NCBI GenBank assembly: GCA_025449645.1
Contig: JANWIY010000167.1
Location: 1-60,915, forward strand
Length of the DNA: 60,915 nucleotides
Origin: Chitinophagaceae bacterium
GTDB taxonomy: Bacteria; Bacteroidota; Bacteroidia; Chitinophagales; Chitinophagaceae
Direction: 5' to 3'
Below the pieces are notes generated by a model. That model saw nothing but the letters and a program-made list of their open reading frames with translations. It was not told the origin of the DNA and made no database searches. The first letter of the stretch is position 1, and each line of letters begins with the position of its first letter. Shown piece by piece: positions 20,439 through 28,075 of this stretch. The position numbers and the translations under genes were made by a program.

Positions 20439-21475
20439 GATCCAGCTTCACATCGAAAATCTTTTACGGAGGCCTGGTGATGGCCGGTGTTATAGTAATC
20501 GTTTTTATTTTATTCGAGGGATTCGGCGATCCTGCGAGGTTGATCATGGGCCAGCGCGCAGATGCCGGAACGCTGAGCAACATCCGAAAAGAACTTTATC
20601 TGGACCAGCCGAAATGGAAACAGTTCATTTTCTATCTAAACGATGTGAGTCCCGTCAGCATTTACCGAACCCAGGAGCTAAAAGAGAAAAATATTAAATA
20701 TATCGGCATCGGATCGGAAACCAAACTGGTTTTAAAATTCCCCTACCTGAGGCGTTCCTATCAGACACGCAAGGATGTTTGGAGTATGCTGACCAATGCC
20801 CTGCCGGGCACCATCATTCTGGCATCGACTGCCATGTTGATTGCGACAGTTCTTGGCATCGGGCTTGGTGTGCTTGCAGCTGTGAAAAAAAATACCTGGA
20901 TGGATACCACCGCCATCATAAGCAGTGTTATCGGGATCTCCGCACCTTCCTTTTTCATGAGTATTGTAATCGCCTATGTATTTGGTTTCGTATTCAGCCA
21001 ATATACCGGCCTGCATATGACGGGCAGTCTTTTCAACACGGATCCCTTTGCAGGAAGGCAATGGGAATTGAGAAATCTGATACTCCCTGCCATCACCCTT
21101 GGCATTCGTCCGCTGGCGATCATCGCGCAGCTGACACGCGGATCCATGCTGGATATTCTGAACCAGGATTATATCAGAACAGCCTATGCAAAGGGGCTAA
21201 CCAAAAGTCAGGTGATCTGGCGCCATGGATTAAGGAACGCGCTGAATCCCGTCATTACAGCGATCACCGGGTGGTTTGCAGAACTGCTGGCGGGTGCTTT
21301 CTTTGTAGAATATATTTTTGGGTGGAATGGGATAGGGAGACTCACCGTAGACGCGCTTGCAAAGCTCGATTTCCCCGTCGTGATGGGATCGGTGCTTGTT
21401 ACTTCATTTTTTTTTATCGTGATGAATATGCTGGCGGACTGGCTATATCGAGTGGTGGATCCGCGGGTCATCTAA
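20435..21475 (+). CDS. ABC transporter permease (DppB/OppB family)
   Basis: BPD_transp_1 features: RGSMLDILNQDYIRTAYAKGLTKSQVIWRHGLRNALNPVIT; ATGA overlap with the previous gene. Confidence 0.92.
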   Translation: MRSSFTSKIFYGGLVMAGVIVIVFILFEGFGDPARLIMGQRADAGTLSNIRKELYLDQPKWKQFIFYLNDVSPVSIYRTQELKEKNIKYIGIGSETKLVLKFPYLRRSYQTRKDVWSMLTNALPGTIILASTAMLIATVLGIGLGVLAAVKKNTWMDTTAIISSVIGISAPSFFMSIVIAYVFGFVFSQYTGLHMTGSLFNTDPFAGRQWELRNLILPAITLGIRPLAIIAQLTRGSMLDILNQDYIRTAYAKGLTKSQVIWRHGLRNALNPVITAITGWFAELLAGAFFVEYIFGWNGIGRLTVDALAKLDFPVVMGSVLVTSFFFIVMNMLADWLYRVVDPRVI

Positions 21476-21749
21476 TCACCACCTCCCTGATCAGTTTGTC
21501 ACCAAGCGCTTCATTTACTCTCTCCATGATCAGTTCCTTCTTATATAGCAATTCCTGTTTCAATGGCGCCACGGTAGTCTGGATATAGAGTGTGTGGCCG
21601 TGGATCTCAATCTCGTCCGTATATCTTGCGATCGTTTTGCCCATGATATTTTCCCAGACATCCTTGATTTGAAGGGCAAGTACACTGCCCTTCAAACGGC
21701 TTTTGTCCAGAAACTCTTTCATGGCTTCTGATATGGAGTATTCTGACAT
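21468..21749 (-). CDS. DUF721 (DciA-like) protein
   Basis: MSEYSISEAMKEFLDKSRLKGSVLALQIKDVWENIMGKTIARYTDEIEIHGHTLYIQT; next to recF. Confidence 0.85.
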   Translation of the reverse strand: MSEYSISEAMKEFLDKSRLKGSVLALQIKDVWENIMGKTIARYTDEIEIHGHTLYIQTTVAPLKQELLYKKELIMERVNEALGDKLIREVVIR

Positions 21750-21762
21750 AATGCAAAGATAA

Positions 21763-21804
21763 GGTTGATGGCTGATGGTTTGGTTGATAGTTGAGCCATC
21801 AACC
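21763..21804. repeat. TTGATGG-type heptad repeat folding into an 11-bp hairpin
   Basis: ttgatgg ctgatgg tttgg ttgatag ttgagcc; arms ggttgatggct (21763-21773) and agccatcaacc (21794-21804). Confidence 0.85.
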
Positions 21805-21823
21805 AACAAACGCGGTCCCATTA

Positions 21824-22906
21824 TTACAACCCGATCATCCCATAGTCCACCGATAACTTTTCCAAATGTTCCCTTATGCGGCTTCCGTGCGTATCTGTGA
21901 TAAAAAGCTGGCCGTTGCCGGGAGCGCAGACTCTTGCCAGTAGTTGATGCATGCGGGTGGCATCAAGTTTCTCAAAAACATCATCAAGCAGGATGATCGG
22001 GGCAAACCCTTTATTGGATTTGAGGATTTCGTATTCCGCAAGCTTCATGGCAAAAAGAAGGCTTTTTCGCTGCCCCTGGGATGCAATATTTTTGAAATGC
22101 TGACCTTTGAGCCGCAATTCGATATCGTCTTTATGAATGCCCGCATGGGTTCGCTGTAAAAGCAGGTCCCTGTCCCGGGCATTGTGGAGGATCTCCGCGA
22201 ATGAAGAATGCAACAAATCACTCTGATAAGAAAGTTCCAGTTCGTCGTCGGATCCGGCGATATACTGATAAATAGAACTTATGGCAGGAAGGATCTCCCG
22301 GAAAAATTCCTGGCGCCTGACAAAAATATACGTGCCCGGCACCAGCATTTGCGCATCGTATACATCAAGCAGTATTTTGTCCGTAGTCACGCGGTCCGCC
22401 AGCGCCCTGAGCAGATTATTCCGTTGCTGGAGCAGCCGGTTATATTCTATCAGGTGCTGAAGATACTGGCTGTCTAACTGGCAAAGTAGCGCATCCGTAT
22501 ATCTCCGACGCTCATCACTTCCTTCCGTGACGATGCGCGCATCATCAGGTGTCACAATCACGCTGGGAAATTTTCCTATGTGGGATGAGAGCCGCTGATA
22601 AATTTCATCGTTCACCAACACTTCCTTCTTTCCGGTCTCCCGCAGAATACAGATCACTTTCTGATCCCGGCCTCCTGCGTCAAACTCCCCTTCGATCCGG
22701 AATCCCGATTGCCCGTGATATACATTCTGCAGATCGGATTTATAAAAATAGCTGCGGGTAAAGCTTAGGTAATAGATGGCATCCAACAGGTTTGTTTTTC
22801 CTACACCATTATTTCCATAGATGCCAATGATCTGCTTATCAAAAGAAAAGGATTCCTTTAAATAATTCTTGTACTGGACCAGGGATATATGCTTAAGTGA
22901 CAGCAT
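21824..22906 (-). CDS. recF: DNA replication/repair protein RecF
   Basis: IIGIYGNNGVGKTNLLDAIYYLSFTRSYF (Walker A); SQGQRKSLLFAMKLAEYEIL; ILLDDVFEKLD. Confidence 0.96.
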   Translation of the reverse strand: MLSLKHISLVQYKNYLKESFSFDKQIIGIYGNNGVGKTNLLDAIYYLSFTRSYFYKSDLQNVYHGQSGFRIEGEFDAGGRDQKVICILRETGKKEVLVNDEIYQRLSSHIGKFPSVIVTPDDARIVTEGSDERRRYTDALLCQLDSQYLQHLIEYNRLLQQRNNLLRALADRVTTDKILLDVYDAQMLVPGTYIFVRRQEFFREILPAISSIYQYIAGSDDELELSYQSDLLHSSFAEILHNARDRDLLLQRTHAGIHKDDIELRLKGQHFKNIASQGQRKSLLFAMKLAEYEILKSNKGFAPIILLDDVFEKLDATRMHQLLARVCAPGNGQLFITDTHGSRIREHLEKLSVDYGMIGL

Positions 22907-22937
22907 GAGGGGTAATCGGCATGGAAAGCAATGTAAT

Positions 22938-23336
22938 TTAGTCAATGCGGGTCATCCGGATGATATTATCAATTCCGGAAACGATGGAATCCACATCCTG
23001 ACTTACAATTGCATCCGCGAGAAAAGCCACTGCACTGACCAAATCGAGCACCTCCTGTATCTTTTGGGCCTTGTGTAAAAATCTCCTGAGATCTTGAGTT
23101 GCACCCTGCATTTTCTGGATCAGGGGTTGCATCTGTTCGAATTCAAGTTGCACTGCATTGGCATACAGCAGGCCGGCACCTGCAGCCAGGCGCGAGAGCG
23201 CCAGCTCGATTTGGTTGTGTTGACTATTGTTCAGGCTGCCATAATGATCCAACTCATAGCCGGTGAGGTCCGACTGAAAATGGGTCAGGCATTTTGCAAC
23301 CGCAATCAAATCCCTTGGAGTTAGTCTGCTAGCCAT
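22938..23336 (-). CDS. Hypothetical protein (132 aa, helical)
   Basis: ORF 6 bp downstream of the following lipoprotein gene on the same strand; no recognised motif. Confidence 0.65.
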   Translation of the reverse strand: MASRLTPRDLIAVAKCLTHFQSDLTGYELDHYGSLNNSQHNQIELALSRLAAGAGLLYANAVQLEFEQMQPLIQKMQGATQDLRRFLHKAQKIQEVLDLVSAVAFLADAIVSQDVDSIVSGIDNIIRMTRID

Positions 23337-23342
23337 GTATGC

Positions 23343-24203
23343 TTATTTTGTCAACCTGATTATATCTTCAATCAGATGATTGATCAGTATAATATCTTCC
23401 GTAATTTCCTTTTCCGTTTCAATGAACTCCGGTTTATTTTTTTCGATGGCCAGCAAATGATGGCCTGCCCGTATGGTTTCCAGCATCCGGACCGATTTTC
23501 GGAGTTTTAGTCGTTCATCATTCATTAATGAGAGAAAATCCTGATAACGGGCATTAACAAACGCTTTTTCAACAGGACTGTCTGACCATGCAAACAACCG
23601 CGCATAAACAAACGAAATATAGTTTTGTGTTGCCTGATCGATCTCCCCCTGCATAGCGGAATCAAGAATAAATTCATATCCCCGGATAACGATTGCCAGC
23701 GCCGAATCGTTTTGTTCCATGATCTCATGGAGTTTTTTTGCCCGATAGACTTTAAGCGGTTCGTTAAGCAGGGTATTAAGTATTCCTTTTGTGGCTGTCA
23801 TTTTCTCAGCTGAAAAAGATAAGCCCGGCAGGAGACGGCTTTGAATGTCTTCCAGGGAAGAAACCAGGGGCCGGGCATTGTACGCGATCAGTTTCTTATC
23901 AGATACTGCCTGCAGCAGTGAAAAATAATTAGAAAGGGTTTGATTGATAATGCCAACCAGGCTATCGCTTGCCTTAAATAGCTCGCAATGCACTGCTGCA
24001 TGGGAAGACTTTGCAAAGCGTGAAGTATCTGTTAATTCTATGAGTGTGGCCGGATCATACAGCTTGCAAAATTGACCAAAGCCAAAAGAAGCCCGGTCTA
24101 TTTCCCTAATACCTGAAGTAGCAGATCTGGCAAAACGATTTATGGATTCGACGGATTTGCATGAAGCAAGAAAGAGAAATGCAGCGATAATGGTGTTCTT
24201 CAT
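23343..24203 (-). CDS. Hypothetical lipoprotein, mostly helical
   Basis: MKNTIIAAFLFLASCKSVESINRFARSATSG lipobox. Confidence 0.75.
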   Translation of the reverse strand: MKNTIIAAFLFLASCKSVESINRFARSATSGIREIDRASFGFGQFCKLYDPATLIELTDTSRFAKSSHAAVHCELFKASDSLVGIINQTLSNYFSLLQAVSDKKLIAYNARPLVSSLEDIQSRLLPGLSFSAEKMTATKGILNTLLNEPLKVYRAKKLHEIMEQNDSALAIVIRGYEFILDSAMQGEIDQATQNYISFVYARLFAWSDSPVEKAFVNARYQDFLSLMNDERLKLRKSVRMLETIRAGHHLLAIEKNKPEFIETEKEITEDIILINHLIEDIIRLTK

Positions 24204-24283
24204 AGAAATAATCAGGTTTAAGCAACAGAAGGAAACAGCCATTCAAAACTCGTCCTTTACTCGCAAATTTCCTGTTTACCCCT

Positions 24284-24291
24284 TATCTTTG
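24284..24291 (+). promoter_or_regulatory. -7 element TATCTTTG upstream of pdhA
   Basis: Matches TAnnTTTG 47 nt before the GTG start. Confidence 0.5.
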
Positions 24292-24337
24292 CCCCTCCTT
24301 AGCCGGTCCCCGGCGGGTAAAAATCAAATTTACGCAA

Positions 24338-25333
24338 GTGGCGACCAAGTTTTCAAAAGAAACCTATTTATACTGGTACGAATTGATGCAATTGATCCGC
24401 CAATTTGAGCTGATGGCAGAGGAAAAATATAAGATGGAAGGGAAGATCCGCGGGTTTTTCCACGCGTACATCGGACAGGAAGCCATTGCAGCAGGTTGTA
24501 TGACGGCATCCCGTCCGGATGACCCTTTTATTACAGGATACCGCGATCACGGTCTTGCGCTTTCCAAGGGGGTTAGCGCCAATGCCTGTATGGCCGAGCT
24601 TTACGGAAAATCGACCGGAGCAGCCAAAGGAAAGGGGGGAAGCATGCACTTTTTTGGCGTCGGCGTAAAGTTTTTTGGAGGCCACGGAATTGTTGCTGCA
24701 CAGATCGGTACGGGTGCAGGACTTGCCTTCGCGGAAAAATACAAAGGAACCGATAACGCAGTGCTGACTTTTTTCGGCGACGGTGCGGCACGCCAGGGCA
24801 TGCTCCATGAAGTATTTAACATGGCTATGTTGTGGAAATTGCCAGTCGTGTTCATTTGCGAGAACAACAATTATGCAATGGGTACGTCAGTGGAGAGGAC
24901 TTCCAATGTAGTGGATATATACAAACTCGCTGACGCTTATGAAATGCCCGGCGATTCAATTGATGGCATGAGTGCAGAGGCTGTGCATGAAGGTGTAACG
25001 AGGGCTATTAAAAGAGCACGCGAGGGAGGCGGGCCGACCCTTCTGGAAATCAAGACCTATCGGTACAAGGGCCATTCTATTTCCGACCCCGCAAAATACA
25101 GAACAAAGGAAGAAGTGGAAGAATATAAACAACGCGATCCCATTGCGCAGGTAACAAACAGCATTCTGACGAAAAAATTTGCTACCCAGGCTGATCTTGA
25201 TCTGATTAACAAGCGGGTTGCCGACAAGGTTACTGCAGCTGTAAAATTTGCTGAAGAATCTCCCATCCCCGATGATGATGAAGTTTATAAAGACATCTAC
25301 ATCGATAAGAATTATCCATTTATAAAAGACTGA
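24338..25333 (+). CDS. pdhA: Pyruvate dehydrogenase E1 component, alpha subunit (GTG start)
   Basis: GFFHAYIGQEAIAAGC, GKGGSMHFF, FFGDGAARQGMLHEVFNMA, YRYKGHSISDPAKYR. Confidence 0.95.
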   Translation: MATKFSKETYLYWYELMQLIRQFELMAEEKYKMEGKIRGFFHAYIGQEAIAAGCMTASRPDDPFITGYRDHGLALSKGVSANACMAELYGKSTGAAKGKGGSMHFFGVGVKFFGGHGIVAAQIGTGAGLAFAEKYKGTDNAVLTFFGDGAARQGMLHEVFNMAMLWKLPVVFICENNNYAMGTSVERTSNVVDIYKLADAYEMPGDSIDGMSAEAVHEGVTRAIKRAREGGGPTLLEIKTYRYKGHSISDPAKYRTKEEVEEYKQRDPIAQVTNSILTKKFATQADLDLINKRVADKVTAAVKFAEESPIPDDDEVYKDIYIDKNYPFIKD

Positions 25334-25368
25334 TATTTAATCGCGGTCCCTTTATATAATACGTAAAC

Positions 25369-26049
25369 ATGAGCGAAATCAAACATCCCGAACACCTCGT
25401 CCACAAAAAAACCGTTACAGAAAACTGGATGCTTTATCAGGAGCGATACGGCAAACAGACACTGATTGCCGTGCTCGTGCTGGTTATTCTGGCCGGAGGT
25501 TATTTTGGGTATAGATACCTGGTTCAGGAACCAAAGGAAAAGCAAGCAACCGAAGCGATGTTCCGGGCAGAAGACTATTACCGGATGGATTCCACCAGGC
25601 TGGCCCTTTATGGAGATAACGTGAATGCCGGATTCATAAAGATTATTTCTAAATATCCTGGGACCCGTGCTGCCGCGCTGGCATCGTTTTACGGCGGCAG
25701 TTGCTATCTCAAGCTGGGTGATTTTAATAATGCCGTCAAATACCTTAAAGATTTCAACACGCCTGCCCTGCAGGTTCAGGCAAAGGCATACGGATTACTC
25801 GGTGACGCTTATTCTGAACTAAATAAAAAGGAAGAAGCAGTTGACGCTTACAAAAAAGCGGGAACCACTTTCGACAAGGATGCTATCATTTCTCCTGAAT
25901 ATCTTTTCCGCGCAGGCTATCTCTATGAAAGCATGGGCAGGAACAAGGAAGCGATTGAAATGTATCAGCTCGTAAAAGATAAATATCCCGCCTCACAAAG
26001 AGGTTTCGATATTGATCGTTACCTGGCCAGGCTCGGCGCCGTTAAATAA
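25369..26049 (+). CDS. Tetratricopeptide repeat protein with N-terminal TM (YfgM-like)
   Basis: TM LIAVLVLVILAGGYFGYRYL followed by TPR-like repeats. Confidence 0.8.
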   Translation: MSEIKHPEHLVHKKTVTENWMLYQERYGKQTLIAVLVLVILAGGYFGYRYLVQEPKEKQATEAMFRAEDYYRMDSTRLALYGDNVNAGFIKIISKYPGTRAAALASFYGGSCYLKLGDFNNAVKYLKDFNTPALQVQAKAYGLLGDAYSELNKKEEAVDAYKKAGTTFDKDAIISPEYLFRAGYLYESMGRNKEAIEMYQLVKDKYPASQRGFDIDRYLARLGAVK

Positions 26050-26054
26050 TATTC

Positions 26055-26549
26055 ATGTCATCTTCCGGGAAAACAAAAACATCCAATCCGAAAATCAAAA
26101 AAGCTTCAGTGGTTTTGGTGAGAACGGAATGGAATGCACAGGTGGTTGATGAGCTTTATGCGGGCTGTAAAAAAATACTTTCGGCTGAAAAAGCCCTGCT
26201 CTCCGGTGATATCCTTGTTCCCGGTGCATTTGAAATTTCTTTTGCAATTAAAAAATATTGGGATGAAAGAAAACACGCCAAATCTATCCGGCCTGAAGCG
26301 TTTATCGCACTGGGTTGCGTGATTCGTGGAAATACACCGCATTTTGAATATGTTTGCCGCGCTGTAACAGATGGCATTGTGCAGCTCAACCTCAGCCTGC
26401 CTGTGCCGGTGATCTTTGGTGTTCTTACCGTAGACAACCTTGAACAGGCCATGGAAAGGATCGGAGGTCCTCACGGACATAAAGGGGAGGAAGCAGCCCA
26501 TACCGCGCTGAAAATGATTTCCCTTTGCCGGTCTCTCCGTAAATCTTAA
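26055..26549 (+). CDS. ribH: 6,7-dimethyl-8-ribityllumazine synthase
   Basis: VPGAFEISFAIKK, FIALGCVIRGNTPHFEYVC, PVIFGVLTVDNLEQAMER, HKGEEAAHTALKM. Confidence 0.96.
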   Translation: MSSSGKTKTSNPKIKKASVVLVRTEWNAQVVDELYAGCKKILSAEKALLSGDILVPGAFEISFAIKKYWDERKHAKSIRPEAFIALGCVIRGNTPHFEYVCRAVTDGIVQLNLSLPVPVIFGVLTVDNLEQAMERIGGPHGHKGEEAAHTALKMISLCRSLRKS

Positions 26550-26564
26550 AATAAGCCTCCTATT

Positions 26565-27284
26565 TTGAAAGTACAGATTTTCATACCCTGTTTTATTGAC
26601 CAGCTTTTTCCTGAAACGGCGTTCAATATGGTCAAGGTGCTTGAAAAAGCCGGATGCTCTGTCGTTTACAATAAGGAACAAACCTGCTGCGGTCAGCCGG
26701 CATTCAATGCGGGCTTCTGGGAAGATGCCCGGGAAGTATGCGTCAAGTTCCTTCATGATTTTGAAGGAACTGATTATATTATTTCGCCAAGCGCTTCCTG
26801 CACGGGTTTTGTAAAAAACTACTATCCAAACCTTTTCCCTGATTCCTCCCATTATAAAGCGGTAAAACAAACGGCAAAACGCATCTAAGAATTCTCGGAC
26901 TTTCTGGTTAATATACTAAAAGTGGACCAGTTTCCCTCTGCGCTTTACGGAAAAGCGACCTATCATGATTCCTGTGCCGCCCTCAGGGAATGTAAAATAA
27001 AAATGGAGCCCAGAAAGCTACTGTCTCATGTGAAAGGCCTGGAACTCGTTGAAATGAAAGATGTGGAAACCTGTTGCGGATTCGGAGGAACTTTTGCCAT
27101 AAAGTTCGAATCTATTTCGCTTGCAATGGCAGATCAGAAAGTGCACCATGCCCTGGATACCGGTGCGGAATTTATGATTTCCACCGATATGTCCTGCCTC
27201 ATGCACCTGGATGGATATATACGGCACAAAGAACTTCCCATGAAAACCATGCATCTCGCCGACGTATTGGCACATGGCTGGTAA
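26565..27284 (+). pseudogene. lutA: LutA-like (Fe-S)-binding protein (CCG domains) interrupted by a single in-frame TAA at 26886-26888
   Basis: 26565-26885 and 26889-27284 share one reading frame and together give a near full-length LutA: QTCCGQPAFNAG, SPSASCTGFV, KRI*EFSDFLVNIL, TYHDSCAALREC, TCCGFGGTFA. Confidence 0.85.
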
Positions 27285-27424
27285 AAAAAGACCATCCCCC
27301 GTGCCAGAAAAGGCAGGCAGATGGTCTGACCTTAAAACAACCTGTCGCAAACATTTAAGCCGGTAATAAGCGACTCATCTTCATTATACGTAAGGTTTTA
27401 AAAAAGGATGTTTCCGGTCCCTCC

Positions 27425-27560
27425 AAGATTGCATATTATTTGTTAAAGACCTCAGGTTCCCGACGGAGAGAATTTCCGGGACCCAGCTTCCCGGGATTGA
27501 TACGGTAAACCTGAACCCTCGTCGCCTGACAGGGAACCTGAAATCCGCCCTGTCGGGTGG
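27425..27560 (+). ncRNA. Candidate structured RNA (class unknown) upstream of the EVE gene
   Basis: caggttccc 27453-27461 / gggaacctg 27532-27540; ccggga 27476-27481 / tcccgg 27489-27494; competing cctgacaggg 27525-27534 / ccctgtcggg 27548-27557. Confidence 0.35.
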
Positions 27561-27618
27561 ATGGCGTATTTTCTGAAAAATTTACAAGATGGGTTCTCAC
27601 GCGTATTCTTTGCCAGCC

Positions 27619-27626
27619 TACCTTTG
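27619..27626 (+). promoter_or_regulatory. -7 element TACCTTTG upstream of the EVE gene
   Basis: Matches TAnnTTTG; hairpin aatcaga-ctgaa-tctgatt (27632-27650) immediately downstream. Confidence 0.5.
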
Positions 27627-27664
27627 GCCTGAATCAGACTGAATCTGATTTTTATTTATTCATT

Positions 27665-28075
27665 ATGGCCTACTGGCTCATCAAATCTGAACCGGAAGTG
27701 TACGGTTGGGACCAACTCGTGAAAGACCGGCAAACCCGGTGGGACGGCATTCGGAATTATGCTGCCCGCAACCACCTGCGGTCTATGAAAAAAGGCGATC
27801 AACTGTTTTTTTATCACAGCAACAAAGGGATGGAAATAGTCGGCATAGCTACAGTTTCCAGGGAGCCTTATGCCGATCCCACCACAACTGAAACAGCCTG
27901 GCTTACAGTTGATATAAAACCTTTAAAGAAATTGAAAACAGCCGTAAGCCTCGGTCAGATCAAAAAAGAAAAAAAATTATCCGGGATGGCGCTCGTCAGG
28001 ATTGGCCGTCTGTCTGTACAACCTGTTACGGAAGAAGAGTGGAACCTCGTCATGAAAATGGGGGGTATGGAATAA
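27665..28075 (+). CDS. EVE domain protein (thymocyte nuclear protein 1-like)
   Basis: MAYWLIKSEPEVYGWDQLVKDRQTRWDGIRNYAARNHLRSMKKGDQLFFYHSN. Confidence 0.95.
   Translation: MAYWLIKSEPEVYGWDQLVKDRQTRWDGIRNYAARNHLRSMKKGDQLFFYHSNKGMEIVGIATVSREPYADPTTTETAWLTVDIKPLKKLKTAVSLGQIKKEKKLSGMALVRIGRLSVQPVTEEEWNLVMKMGGME

Noticed and set aside
26106-26870. 254-aa minus-strand ORF spanning ribH and the LutA-like gene
   Set aside because: Overlaps strong plus-strand coding frames and has no protein-like motifs; considered spurious.
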